A stretch of 64,000 nt of DNA from Jejuia pallidilutea (GCF_002973595.1 NZ_PVEO01000001.1:1-64000), one strand, 5' to 3'. Counted from the first letter of the stretch, positions 18,158 to 26,867 are shown. The notes: generated from the sequence alone by a model not told the origin. Translations and numbers: made by a program.

Positions 18158-18445
18158 TTATAACTTACGCCTAACAGAGCCCGTAAAGTCTTCTAAATCA
18201 TCCTTCACTTTGTCTAATTCTTTTTTAACATCTTTGGTAATACTTGTATCTATACCATTCTTTTCGGCTGTTTTGGTAATTTCGTGCTTAATGTCGTTGG
18301 TGGCATCTCTAAGGGTGCGCATGCCCTTCCCTAAACCACGAGCTATTTCGGGGAGCTTATCTGCACCAAAAACCATAATGGCAATAAAGAGAATAAATGC
18401 TATTTCTCCGCCACTAATAAATAAAAATGTTGGGTTTTGTATCAC
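18158..18445 (-). CDS. tatA: Sec-independent protein translocase component TatA
   Basis: A 95-residue protein with one N-terminal membrane helix (EIAFILFIAIMVFG, residues 14-27), the hinge FGADKLPEIARGLGKGMR and an amphipathic helix followed by a charged tail. This is the TatA/TatE layout that forms the pore for folded proteins at the inner membrane. The F-G at the hinge and the short tail favour TatA over TatB. The start is GTG at 18445, five bases after a TATATTTG box, so the message may be leaderless. No tatC is in the window. Confidence 0.92.
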   Translation of the reverse strand: MIQNPTFLFISGGEIAFILFIAIMVFGADKLPEIARGLGKGMRTLRDATNDIKHEITKTAEKNGIDTSITKDVKKELDKVKDDLEDFTGSVRRKL

Positions 18446-18449
18446 AGTA

Positions 18450-18457
18450 CAAATATA
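18450..18457 (-). promoter_or_regulatory. -7 box for tatA
   Basis: TATATTTG on the minus strand lies four bases before the GTG start of tatA. It is an exact match to TAnnTTTG, but there is no clear -33 element, only a T-rich stretch at the right distance. Confidence 0.5.
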
Positions 18458-18476
18458 GTGAGTTGTTTATGAGAAT

Positions 18477-18510
18477 AAAAAAAAAGCCGATTCTAAAAAA
18501 ATCGACTTTT
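18477..18510 (-). terminator. rho-independent terminator after the M1 peptidase
   Basis: Read on the minus strand, AAAAGTCGATT pairs with AATCGGCTTTT (one G-U pair) around a 7-base loop and is followed by a T run. It begins 16 bases after the peptidase stop codon. Confidence 0.85.
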
Positions 18511-18525
18511 TAATATTTTCAGGAT

Positions 18526-20829
18526 TTATCCTTGTATTTTTTCTTTAAAACTATCGAATTCGCCTTGTACCTCTTGTTTTGGCCATGAGTTGTTAGCAGT
18601 GTCAATATCTGCTGTTTCCTTATTAGGATCTACAACAATATTTACTATTTCTTTATCGCTGGCTATGGCTTTACTTACTTCATTGTCGTTAAATCGCCAT
18701 ATTTGTGCCGGATAGGTTTCTTTTTTCTTAGAACCATCGGCATAGGTGTATTCTACAATAATAGGCATTACTAAGCCCCCTGGCTTTTCAAAAGTAATAT
18801 TGTAAAAATATTTTGGTGCTTTTATGGCTTTACGCTCTTGGGGAGTAAAGTTATCCATTAAATACTCCTTAACAGTTTTTATTTCGGTAGGGTCTTGATC
18901 TTTCATAGATTTTTTAAAATCTTCGCTTCCTTCTTCTACCATAAATACTAGTGGTCTTAATTGATTTTTTTTAATACCGCGTTCTTTCATTATATCTTTC
19001 ATGTAGGTATTAGGTTCAGAAGACACATAATATTTTTTTACATCTTTTATACCTATATCAACCCAATCGGTAGTGTAAAACCACCCTCTCCAAAACCAAT
19101 CTAAATCTACTGCCGATGCATCTTCCATAGTTCTAAAAAAGTCTTCGGGTGTTGGGTGCTTAAACTTCCATCGGTTTGCGTATTCTTTAAATGCATAATC
19201 GAACAATTCGCGTCCCATAACAGTTTCCCTTAAAATATTTAGTGCTGTAGCTGGTTTACCGTAAGCGTTGTTCCCAAATTGGTAAGTATTTAAGCCTTTA
19301 GTCATTATTGGTGCAATATAATCTTGATTACCACTCATGTAAGGCACTATCATATGTGCCGGACCTCTATCAGAAGGGAAATGCTCGTCTTTTTCAGATA
19401 GTGCATCAGGATATGCTTCTCCAAAGTCTTGTTCGGCAACGTATTGCAAAAAGGTGTTTAAACCTTCGTCCATCCATGTCCACTGGCGCTCATCGCTGTT
19501 TACAATCATTGGAAAAAAATTGTGCCCAACTTCGTGAATAATTACCCCCATCATACCATACTTAACGCGGTCGGTATAGGTACCATCTTCTTTTGGGCGC
19601 CCGTAGTTCCAACAAATCATTGGGTACTCCATACCTTGTCTTTTGGCGTGAACCGAAATGGCTTTATGGTAAGGGTAATCAAACGTCATTCTAGAATATG
19701 TTTTTAAGGTACTGGCAACTGCCTTGGTTGACCATTCTTCCCAAAGCGGATTTCCTTCTTTTGGATACATAGATACGGCCATAACATCTTTATCTCCAAT
19801 TTTAACAGCCATCATGTCCCAAATAAACTTTCGTGAGGTTGCAAAACCAAAATCACGAACATTCTCTGCTTTTAATTTCCATGTTTTAGTTTCTGTAGAA
19901 AAAGTACTCTCTTTAGCTTCTGCCTCTTCTTGAGTTACAATTACAACTGGCGTGTTATAAGATTTTTTGGCTTGCTCGTAACGCTCCATCATGATTTTAG
20001 AAAATACTTCCTTACGGTTGGTTAAAACACCTGTCCCGTCTAAAATATGATCTGCAGGCACTGTTATATTAACTTCATAATCACCAAAGGTTAAAGCAAA
20101 CTCATCGCGCCCCCAGAATTGGGAGTTTTGCCATCCTTCCACATCGCTATACACTGCCATTCTTGGAAAAAACTGTGCGATTACATAAGCTCTATTGCCA
20201 TCTTCTGGAAAAAACTCATATCCAGAGCGGCCTCCATCATTAACATGGTCATTAATTTTGTACCACCACTTTATAGAGAATGTAAATGTGTCGCCTTTTT
20301 CCATTGGCTTAGGTAATTCAATACGCATCATGGTACGATTTATTGTATGTGGTAATGGGTTACCACTTTCATCTTTTACTTCTTGTATATTAAACCCACC
20401 ATCAAATCGTTCTTTCAAATATTTTTTTGTAAACTGGCTAGGATACATAACTGGATCTACTTCACCTGCTTGTATTAAAGGGCTTTTAGAATCCTTGGCC
20501 CGCATATTCTGATCCAGCTGAACCCACAAATATTTTAAAACATCAGGGGAATTATTGGTATATGTAATGGTTTCAAAACCAGAGAGTGTTGTGTTTTTAT
20601 CATCTAAAACAATGTCCATTTTATAGTCTGCCTGTTGTTGATAATAGGCATATCCTGGAGCTCCAGATGCTGCTCTGTAAGCGTTTGGTGTAGAAAACTC
20701 GTCGTAAAGCTGTTTAAATTTGTTGGTATTGGTATGTCCTTTTTTTGGAGCAGTATCCTCTTGCTCTTGAGCGCAAATACCTGAAGAAATAAAAACAACA
20801 GATAAAAAATAATACAGAATGTGTTTCAT
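18526..20829 (-). CDS. M1-family zinc metallopeptidase, secreted
   Basis: A 767-residue protein with a signal peptide (residues 1-20, SSGICAQE). The gluzincin active site HEVGHNF supplies two His ligands and the catalytic Glu, and DEGLNTF 18 residues after provides the third ligand. The exopeptidase motif GxMEN typical of aminopeptidase N is replaced by KRQGMEYP, a variant common in secreted flavobacterial M1 proteins. It probably trims peptides in the periplasm or outside the cell. It heads away from a DUF6702-type gene 110 bases upstream and ends in a clear terminator. Confidence 0.93.
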   Translation of the reverse strand: MKHILYYFLSVVFISSGICAQEQEDTAPKKGHTNTNKFKQLYDEFSTPNAYRAASGAPGYAYYQQQADYKMDIVLDDKNTTLSGFETITYTNNSPDVLKYLWVQLDQNMRAKDSKSPLIQAGEVDPVMYPSQFTKKYLKERFDGGFNIQEVKDESGNPLPHTINRTMMRIELPKPMEKGDTFTFSIKWWYKINDHVNDGGRSGYEFFPEDGNRAYVIAQFFPRMAVYSDVEGWQNSQFWGRDEFALTFGDYEVNITVPADHILDGTGVLTNRKEVFSKIMMERYEQAKKSYNTPVVIVTQEEAEAKESTFSTETKTWKLKAENVRDFGFATSRKFIWDMMAVKIGDKDVMAVSMYPKEGNPLWEEWSTKAVASTLKTYSRMTFDYPYHKAISVHAKRQGMEYPMICWNYGRPKEDGTYTDRVKYGMMGVIIHEVGHNFFPMIVNSDERQWTWMDEGLNTFLQYVAEQDFGEAYPDALSEKDEHFPSDRGPAHMIVPYMSGNQDYIAPIMTKGLNTYQFGNNAYGKPATALNILRETVMGRELFDYAFKEYANRWKFKHPTPEDFFRTMEDASAVDLDWFWRGWFYTTDWVDIGIKDVKKYYVSSEPNTYMKDIMKERGIKKNQLRPLVFMVEEGSEDFKKSMKDQDPTEIKTVKEYLMDNFTPQERKAIKAPKYFYNITFEKPGGLVMPIIVEYTYADGSKKKETYPAQIWRFNDNEVSKAIASDKEIVNIVVDPNKETADIDTANNSWPKQEVQGEFDSFKEKIQG

Positions 20830-20939
20830 TGTAAATCTTATACTTTTTTATAAAAACTGTTAATAATGCTAACAAATCTTGATTTTTTGTTGCATAACGC
20901 GACCAAAAATAAGATTTTAAGAGAGGTTTAAACTTTAAT

Positions 20940-21443
20940 TTAATTAAAATTTAACACTGCATTATCATTTTGTTTGGTGAGTACAAAACTCTTTTGTTTG
21001 GAGTTAATATCTAACTTTATGATATGTTGTTGTTCGGTAAACAAATCGAAAAGTGTTTGATTTGTAATTTTAAAGGTATTTATTTCATTAACATCTTCTA
21101 TCTCTAAATAACACTTTGCAACACCCATATCTAGTGCTTTACCAATAAAGATGAAGGGTTGCGGTTTACCATTAATATGTATTTTTAATTTCTCCCCAAG
21201 GTATCTTTCAACATAAACATCTGTAGTTTTAACATGAGCATCATCAAAAGTTACATGTGCGCCATACCGCTCTTTTAGTACGTTTTCAAAATCATCAATA
21301 AACAAGCGTGTTATAATCTGTACCGATTTTTTCTCTTTTACATAGTCAATTTGTGTATTACTCACATAATATTTGTGCAATACTCCAAACGACGACAGGG
21401 ACAGTATAATAAAAAACGATATAATGATTTTAAATAACTTCAT
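20940..21443 (-). CDS. DUF6702-type secreted protein
   Basis: A 167-residue protein with an N-terminal signal or anchor segment (residues 4-20) followed directly by HKYYVSNTQIDYV. The pattern, with a RLFIDDFENVL block and a C-terminal beta-rich part, matches the small family annotated as DUF6702 in flavobacteria, which often lies beside M1 peptidases. No catalytic residues are evident and the function is unknown. It is read in the same direction as the peptidase gene and the two paralogous proteins upstream. Confidence 0.75.
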   Translation of the reverse strand: MKLFKIIISFFIILSLSSFGVLHKYYVSNTQIDYVKEKKSVQIITRLFIDDFENVLKERYGAHVTFDDAHVKTTDVYVERYLGEKLKIHINGKPQPFIFIGKALDMGVAKCYLEIEDVNEINTFKITNQTLFDLFTEQQHIIKLDINSKQKSFVLTKQNDNAVLNFN

Positions 21444-21505
21444 GTATTAGAATTATTAACGGCAAAAATAGCCAATTTCTAGCTTTCAAAAAGCATTCCA
21501 AAAAA

Positions 21506-22303
21506 TCAATCGTCCGACTTCTGATTTATTTTGTACTGTTTTAATTTTGTTTTTAGAAATTCTAAAACTTCTAAATCGGGCTTTGTTGTACAGGTTTCGT
21601 AAAAATTATCATCCATTTCACAGAAATAAAAAAAATCTGTTCTATACGCTTCATCTAAAGGATTTATGTTGAATAAACTCTCTGAAAACTTTTCCCTAAT
21701 TTTGATGATTAGCGCCTCGTTACGTTCGTGTTCAACACGCTTTTTAAGCATTTTTGTTCTACCGCTAATACTATTTATCACAGGGTCTAATGGCATAGAT
21801 CCTGCTAGTAAACCTAACAACATTATAGGTTTAAATTCTCCTGCAGTAAAAAGCCTTCTCTCGCTCTGTGTGGCGAGTTTACCTGTGTAACCAGGTATGC
21901 CTAAATTGTAAAAATTTATGGGAGCACTACCTTCTACGTTCCCAATATCTGAATTTAAATCGCCCGTGAGCACCTTACCTACAGTTACCAGATTCAATTT
22001 ATTTATCTTCTCAACGAGTAGCACTGTAACTGTTTTTGATGTATAAATTGCTTTTGAAACCACAATTGCTTTGGCTTCGTGCTGAACCGAAGAAAAACTT
22101 AAGGTATCGTTTACGTTTACTGGAATTGTAAACTCACCAAACCTATTTGTTATCGTAAACTTTTGAGCGGTTTTATTTATTACGTGAATGTTTTCTACAT
22201 CAACACTACTTTCTACCTTACCAGTAATTTCAACAGATTGTGCTCTGGCTAAACCAACCAAAAAGATAATAGGAAAAAGTGATGTAGCCCTCAAAAAAAA
22301 CAA
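21506..22303 (-). CDS. carboxypeptidase-like regulatory domain protein, paralogue A
   Basis: A 265-residue exported protein. After a signal segment (ending RAQ) comes a CarboxypepD_reg-like beta domain (VEITGKVESSVDVENIHV ... FGEFTIPV, residues about 23-100), a fold usually found at the N-terminus of TonB-dependent receptors. The C-terminal 150 residues, beginning near LTGDLNSDIGN, are unique to this small group. The next gene on the same strand (22385-23188) is a paralogue with the same domain order. The start is uncertain: the first codon is TTG 22303, and TTG 22291 gives a nearly complete signal peptide too. Confidence 0.8.
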   Translation of the reverse strand: MFFLRATSLFPIIFLVGLARAQSVEITGKVESSVDVENIHVINKTAQKFTITNRFGEFTIPVNVNDTLSFSSVQHEAKAIVVSKAIYTSKTVTVLLVEKINKLNLVTVGKVLTGDLNSDIGNVEGSAPINFYNLGIPGYTGKLATQSERRLFTAGEFKPIMLLGLLAGSMPLDPVINSISGRTKMLKKRVEHERNEALIIKIREKFSESLFNINPLDEAYRTDFFYFCEMDDNFYETCTTKPDLEVLEFLKTKLKQYKINQKSDD

Positions 22304-22384
22304 CTGTTTTAAGATATAAATAACGGAAGTATTATCTTAAATAAATTAAAAAGAGGCTATAAAATTTAGTTAAATGTGTATTAA

Positions 22385-23188
22385 TTAATCCTTATCTTTT
22401 TTTAGGAATTCTGTACTTTTTTTGTTTAGTAGCTCTAAAAACTCCAACTCTCTGCCATAGTTAAGTAAGGTAAAATCAAAATCACCACTTTCAACAAAAG
22501 CAATAAAATCTGGAACACGCTGTTCTGGAATTTCAAAATTATCTACCAAAAACTCCGAGGCGAAATAATATTTAATCGCCTTACTTGGTACCTCTGGTAT
22601 ATTATTAGATTTTTTCTCTTTAGCTTCCGATCTAAAAACGGGCAATAATAATTGGTCTACTACATTTACAATATTTAAGCCATTGTAAAATCTGTTGCGT
22701 TGTATAGGGTCTCCAATATTTTTTACTTCTGTTTTATAATCGGTTTCAAAATTATATTCGCTACTGTGCTTTACACCAAAATATAGGGCGTCTAATTTAG
22801 GGTTAAACGTTTTAGAGCCATCTATATCCGTACCTAAATTACCCGTTAAACCTTTAGATTTTACAACGATTTCATCTAGCTTATTAATCTCTTCAATTAA
22901 AAAAATCTTCATACTTCTAGATTTTACAATATCCTCATTTACCTTAAAACTTAAATTCTGAAATTGTAACGCACTAACCTCTATTACATCGTTTTTAGCT
23001 ACCGCTATAGTAAACTCTCCGTCTTCGTTTGTAATTGTTCCTGTATCAGAAGAAGAGTTAAAAATAGTAATACCAGATATATCGCTTTGTTCCACAACAA
23101 TCTTACCTTTTACATCGGTTCTTGTTATGGTTTGAGCGTAAAGGTTTGAAAAAGTAATGAAACATAAAACGTATAATATTTTTTTCAT
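22385..23188 (-). CDS. carboxypeptidase-like regulatory domain protein, paralogue B
   Basis: A 267-residue exported protein with a signal peptide (residues 1-18, NLYAQ) and a CarboxypepD_reg-like domain (residues about 25-105, with GTITNEDGEFTIAV). The shared block 'EEINKLDEIVVKSKGLTGNLGTDI' region corresponds to 'EKINKLNLVTVGKVLTGDLNSDI' in the downstream paralogue, which shows tandem duplication. The C-terminal half has no known domain. Such proteins may act with outer-membrane receptors, but there is no TonB-dependent receptor gene nearby, so this is open. Confidence 0.82.
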   Translation of the reverse strand: MKKILYVLCFITFSNLYAQTITRTDVKGKIVVEQSDISGITIFNSSSDTGTITNEDGEFTIAVAKNDVIEVSALQFQNLSFKVNEDIVKSRSMKIFLIEEINKLDEIVVKSKGLTGNLGTDIDGSKTFNPKLDALYFGVKHSSEYNFETDYKTEVKNIGDPIQRNRFYNGLNIVNVVDQLLLPVFRSEAKEKKSNNIPEVPSKAIKYYFASEFLVDNFEIPEQRVPDFIAFVESGDFDFTLLNYGRELEFLELLNKKSTEFLKKDKD

Positions 23189-23333
23189 AGGTCAATTTTT
23201 AGTTAAAGGTATTCCCATTAAAGTAAGCAATATTTTCTTTTCTTTAAAAATACGACTAAAAACTGATTTTTTAAAACATGAGCGTTTTATTATCATTAAA
23301 AAATGTTTAGCTTTATCATAAAACATTTTTATA

Positions 23334-24041
23334 ATGCAGCACCTTATTATAGCAAGCACATCTACAGTTCATGGCAGCGGATATTTAGAATACATATTAG
23401 AAGAACTTTCTAACCATTTTAAAAATGCACAAACTATAGTTTTTATACCCTATGCAAGACCAGGAGGCATATCGCATAACGCCTACACCGAAATTGTTAA
23501 TACAGCTTTCTCTAAAATAGGAAAAACAGCAGTGGGACTTCATACGTTTAAAAACCCAGAAGAAGCGATTAATAACGCAGAGGCAATTTTTACAGGTGGC
23601 GGAAACACCTTTGTACTTATAAACCAACTTTATAAAAATAATTTGCTAGAACCACTAAGAAACGTCATAAAAAGCGGTACACCCTATTTAGGTACTAGCG
23701 CGGGCAGTAATATTTGTGGCTTAACCATAAAAACCACTAACGATATGCCTATTATTTACCCACCTAGTTTTAATGCTTTAGCATTAGTACCTTTTAACAT
23801 TAACCCGCATTATTTAGATCCAGACAAAAACAGCACACACATGGGCGAAACTAGAGAAACAAGGATAAAAGAATTCCATTTCTATAATACGCAACCCGTT
23901 GTTGGTTTACGCGAAGGCAGCTGGCTAGAGGTTAAAAACAATAATATTATCCTAAAAGGCCCACACACAGCAAGAATTTTTGAACATGGCAAACCGCCCT
24001 ACGAAATTAATCCCGAAACCAATTTAACCCACTTAAATTAA
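23334..24041 (+). CDS. pepE: dipeptidase E (peptidase family S51)
   Basis: A 235-residue cytoplasmic serine peptidase that cleaves Asp-X dipeptides. The nucleophile is in the elbow GTSAGSNI (Ser near residue 121), and the family blocks FIPYARPG, FTGGGNTF and NINPHYLDP are present. The size equals that of the Salmonella enzyme. It is divergent from the paralogue B gene, with a 145-base gap in which I see no convincing promoter box. A terminator overlaps its stop codon. Confidence 0.94.
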   Translation: MQHLIIASTSTVHGSGYLEYILEELSNHFKNAQTIVFIPYARPGGISHNAYTEIVNTAFSKIGKTAVGLHTFKNPEEAINNAEAIFTGGGNTFVLINQLYKNNLLEPLRNVIKSGTPYLGTSAGSNICGLTIKTTNDMPIIYPPSFNALALVPFNINPHYLDPDKNSTHMGETRETRIKEFHFYNTQPVVGLREGSWLEVKNNNIILKGPHTARIFEHGKPPYEINPETNLTHLN

Positions 24042-24064
24042 TGTAATTTGGGCGGGTTTTTTTA
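24026..24064 (+). terminator. rho-independent terminator overlapping the pepE stop
   Basis: AACCCACTTAAATT (24026-24039) pairs with AATTTGGGCGGGTT (24045-24058) with two G-U pairs and one mismatch, and is followed by seven T. The left arm includes the last codons of pepE. Confidence 0.75.
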
Positions 24065-24206
24065 TCAAAAAAAAACCGCGCTATCCGCTACTAGTTTTGG
24101 CTCGATGCACGCCTCGCCAAAAGCTAACCACTACTATCGCTCCAGCACCTATCTGCCAAAACCAATAACCTAGCGTTACAGCAGTTTACTTGCCAAAAGT
24201 ATACAA
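24065..24206. other. non-coding spacer with fold-back structure
   Basis: This stretch between two terminators is richer in G and C than typical spacer. It contains TTTTGGC and GCCAAAA arms around a 14-base centre (about 24092-24119) and an outer GCGCTA / TAGCG match. Read on the minus strand it ends in GATAGCGCGG followed by nine T. I see no coding frame. It resembles the non-coding repeats seen after flavobacterial genes, but there is only one copy here. Confidence 0.4.
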
Positions 24207-24242
24207 ACAAAAAAAAGACCTCATCGAAATTTCGATGAAGCC
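24207..24242 (-). terminator. rho-independent terminator after tRNA-Gly
   Basis: On the minus strand GGCTTCATCGAAA pairs with TTTCGATGAGGTC (13 bp with two G-U pairs, almost no loop) and is followed by a run of eight T. It begins three bases after the encoded CCA of the tRNA. Confidence 0.85.
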
Positions 24243-24244
24243 TT

Positions 24245-24320
24245 TGGAGCGGGAGACCAGGTTCGAACTGGCGACATTCAGCTTGGAAGGCTGACGCTCT
24301 ACCAACTGAGCTACTCCCGC
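24245..24320 (-). tRNA. tRNA-Gly (anticodon UCC)
   Basis: A 76-base cloverleaf with acceptor GCGGGAG / CTCCCGC, D-arm AGCTCAGTTGGTAGAGC, anticodon arm TCAGC-CTTCCAA-GCTGA giving anticodon TCC, and T-arm with GTTCGAA. The 3' CCA is encoded. A matching promoter lies 11 bases upstream and a terminator just downstream, so it is a single-gene unit. Confidence 0.97.
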
Positions 24321-24331
24321 ATTAGCGGCAA

Positions 24332-24360
24332 CAAATATAAATAAAAACTGCATATCCAAA
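24332..24360 (-). promoter_or_regulatory. promoter of tRNA-Gly
   Basis: On the minus strand TTTG (24357-24360), a 17-base spacer and TATATTTG (24332-24339) form a complete Bacteroidota promoter 11 bases from the tRNA 5' end. Confidence 0.75.
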
Positions 24361-24370
24361 CACAAAAAAA

Positions 24371-24796
24371 TTAAAACTTCTTTAAAAAATGGTAGCCCAA
24401 AATTTCAAAGTCTTCATTATAATAAAACTTATGTGAAGGATAGTTGCTCACATAAGTGTTTAGTTCAATAGTGCTACATCCTTTATTAATTGCGTAATCG
24501 TAAATCCACTTAAAAAACTGTTTTCCAATACCTTTTCCTCTATACGCATCCTCAATATATACATGGTCTATCTCAACGCTTTTCCCTGCATAATGTCGTG
24601 TACAGAACCACAACCCGCAAACACCAATAATTTCATTTTGACTTAAAATTACAGCACACTCATAATTTTGCTGTATCATTTCTAAAAATCGCTCACTTAA
24701 AACTTCTTTTGTGACCTTAAAATTATCTAACTTTTCAACTAAAGGCACTACTTTTAATATATCTGTCTTATCTAAAATTGTAAATTTAAACTCCAT
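24371..24796 (-). CDS. GNAT-family N-acetyltransferase
   Basis: A 141-residue acetyl-CoA-dependent transferase. The GNAT core shows strand 4 EIDHVYIEDAYRGKGIGKQFF with the pyrophosphate loop RGKGIG, and the C-terminal SHKFYYNEDFEILGYHF (motif B). The acceptor substrate cannot be read from the sequence. It ends close to the tRNA-Gly promoter and is divergent from a second, unrelated GNAT gene 80 bases away. Confidence 0.9.
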   Translation of the reverse strand: MEFKFTILDKTDILKVVPLVEKLDNFKVTKEVLSERFLEMIQQNYECAVILSQNEIIGVCGLWFCTRHYAGKSVEIDHVYIEDAYRGKGIGKQFFKWIYDYAINKGCSTIELNTYVSNYPSHKFYYNEDFEILGYHFLKKF

Positions 24797-24876
24797 TAGT
24801 AATTTTTAATGTGAAGATAAGTAAATTGCTTCCAATTAATTAAAATGCGTTTAAGCCTGTCACCTAAAAAATAAAA

Positions 24877-25329
24877 ATGGCAACTAAGGAAGATTACCAA
24901 ATTATGCAAATATGTGCCAAAGAAACATACCCAGTAAGGCACCCTGTTTTAAGGACAGGAAAACCAATAGAAACCTGTGCCTTTAATGGCGATGATTTAC
25001 CTAGTACTATGCATATAGGCCTTTTTTATAAAAATGCTATTGTAGGTGTTGCGTCATTTATGAAATCAAACAACAACCAGTTTTCAAAACAATTGCAATA
25101 TCAATTAAGAGGAATGGCAATTCTAGAAACGTTTCAAGGTAAAGGGCTTGGTAAATTAGTATTAAACTACGGTGAAGCCTTATTAAAAAATAAAGATACA
25201 GAGTTAATTTGGTGCAATGCAAGAACTGCCGCAGTTAACTTTTACAAGCGTAGAGGTTATAAAATTACCGGAACGCCATTTAACATCGCTGAAATAGGAG
25301 AACACTACACAATGTACAAAGTTTTGTAG
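24877..25329 (+). CDS. GNAT-family N-acetyltransferase
   Basis: A 150-residue acetyltransferase with QLRGMAILETFQGKGLGKLVLNYGE (acetyl-CoA loop QGKGLG) and NARTAAVNFYKRRGYKITG (motif B with Tyr). The N-terminus RHPVLRTGKP is a conserved opening in a subgroup of bacterial GNATs of unknown substrate. It is not closely similar to the GNAT on the opposite strand. The M48 protease gene follows after 86 bases. Confidence 0.88.
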   Translation: MATKEDYQIMQICAKETYPVRHPVLRTGKPIETCAFNGDDLPSTMHIGLFYKNAIVGVASFMKSNNNQFSKQLQYQLRGMAILETFQGKGLGKLVLNYGEALLKNKDTELIWCNARTAAVNFYKRRGYKITGTPFNIAEIGEHYTMYKVL

Positions 25330-25415
25330 CACTACCTAAGTGACATTTCATAACACTATGTGTCACAATAATATAAGCTAAAATTTTGTAATTTACTACC
25401 CTAAAACCATTCAAC

Positions 25416-26183
25416 ATGAGAGGAAGAAATTTTAAAGTGCGTTTGCTTATTGGTGCAGCCATCGCCATTTTTTTTGTTTTAAAACGCTGTAGCCAACGCG
25501 AAGAAAATCCTTATACAGGAAGAGTACAAACTATTTCCATGTCTCCAGATAAAGAGATTGCTATTGGTTTACAAAGCGCACCTCAAATGGCACAACAGCA
25601 TGGTGGTTTGCACCCTAATAACGAATATCAGGCTTTGGTAGATAACGTTGGCTTTAAATTAGTAAATAATAGTGTGGCAAAGGAAACGCCGTACAGATAT
25701 GAATTTCACTTATTAAACGACCCTAGAACCATAAACGCTTTTGCGCTACCAGGAGGACAAATATTTATTACCTACGCGCTTTTTTCTAAGTTACAGAATG
25801 AAGATCAACTAGCTGGAGTTTTAGGGCATGAAATTGGACATGTTTTAGGTAGGCATAGCGCTGAACGCATTGCAGAAAGTGAATATTGGCAAGGTTTGGC
25901 TACAGCAGGCTCTGTTGGTGCAGATATGGGCGGTCTTGTTAGTGGCATAGGCCAACAAACACTGCTAACCAACGGACGGGATGATGAGTTAGAAAGTGAT
26001 GATTTAGGTGTTTTATTTATGATTAAAGCTGGATATAACCCCAAAGAAATGATTGGTGTAATGAAAATATTGAAAGATGCTGCTGGACCAAATCGTGTCC
26101 CAGAGTTTCAGAGTACTCACCCAGACCCAGATAATAGAATAGAAAAAATAGAAGAGGCTATCGCAAAATATAAAAATTTATAA
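25416..26183 (+). CDS. M48-family metalloprotease
   Basis: A 255-residue zinc protease with an N-terminal membrane anchor (residues 9-23). The active site HEIGHVLGRH (residues about 139-148) supplies two His and the catalytic Glu, and ELESDDLGV supplies the third ligand. Family resemblance is to periplasmic LoiP/BepA-type quality-control proteases, but there is no TPR domain as in BepA. Cys25 in KRCSQ lies just after the hydrophobic stretch; it lacks a good lipobox, so lipidation is uncertain. It converges on the ankyrin gene across a bidirectional terminator. Confidence 0.93.
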   Translation: MRGRNFKVRLLIGAAIAIFFVLKRCSQREENPYTGRVQTISMSPDKEIAIGLQSAPQMAQQHGGLHPNNEYQALVDNVGFKLVNNSVAKETPYRYEFHLLNDPRTINAFALPGGQIFITYALFSKLQNEDQLAGVLGHEIGHVLGRHSAERIAESEYWQGLATAGSVGADMGGLVSGIGQQTLLTNGRDDELESDDLGVLFMIKAGYNPKEMIGVMKILKDAAGPNRVPEFQSTHPDPDNRIEKIEEAIAKYKNL

Positions 26184-26185
26184 CT

Positions 26186-26212
26186 AAAAAAAGCCCTCGT
26201 TGAGGGCTTTTT
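26186..26212. terminator. bidirectional terminator
   Basis: GCCCTC (26193-26198), a GTT loop and GAGGGC (26202-26207) are flanked by an A run on the left and a T run on the right. The hairpin works in both directions between the convergent M48 and ankyrin genes. Confidence 0.9.
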
Positions 26213-26249
26213 GGAGTGACTAACTCAAAATAATTATAAAAGCTTGTAA

Positions 26250-26645
26250 TTATTTTTTCTTTTTTGCAAGTGCTTCTGCTAACACCTTTTCTGCATCTAC
26301 CGCCTTATGCAACTTAGCATATTTCATAGCCGTCATGCCTTTTGTAGATTTCACTTTTAATTTAGCACCATTTGCAATTAATAATTTTAAAATGTCGCAA
26401 CGGTTAAATTTAGCTGCATACATAGCAGGTGTCATCCCGTTAGATTTTTCATTAATATTTGTACCTAACTCAATTAACTTTTTTACTGTTTCTATATCAC
26501 CTTTAGCAATAGAAACACAAAACGGGTTTACATTTGTAATGGCCTGTGTTTTGTAAAATTTAGTTGGTTCAAAAGAAGTCTTTGCATTAATACTAACAAT
26601 TGAAAAGCATAATGCGATTGCGGAAATAATGATTGTTTTTTTCAT
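26250..26645 (-). CDS. secreted ankyrin-repeat protein
   Basis: A 131-residue protein with a signal peptide (residues 1-21, SINAK) and three ankyrin repeats. The units read 'PFCVSIAKGDIETVKKLIELGTNIN', 'MTPAMYAAKFNRCDILKLLIANGAKL' and a partial 'GMTAMKYAKLHK', each with the helix-turn-helix pattern. The C-terminus is Lys-rich (AKKKK). Such small periplasmic ankyrin proteins usually bind a partner protein; none is indicated by the neighbours. Confidence 0.9.
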   Translation of the reverse strand: MKKTIIISAIALCFSIVSINAKTSFEPTKFYKTQAITNVNPFCVSIAKGDIETVKKLIELGTNINEKSNGMTPAMYAAKFNRCDILKLLIANGAKLKVKSTKGMTAMKYAKLHKAVDAEKVLAEALAKKKK

Positions 26646-26867
26646 GATGAAAGAATTTAATTTTGATTAATGATTTGTTTTTTGATTATGTTTAAAAGAC
26701 GACGGAAAATATAATTTGTTACACCTCCTAGTCTTAAATAACATTTTTTTAACGTTTAGCTTACATGGTTTTAAGAAGTATAAACGTTTTAAAAATTGGC
26801 AGTGTTTTTGTGAAAAAACAAGATGGTTTTTAGCTAATATTAACGCCTTTAATCCCTTTAAAATCCT

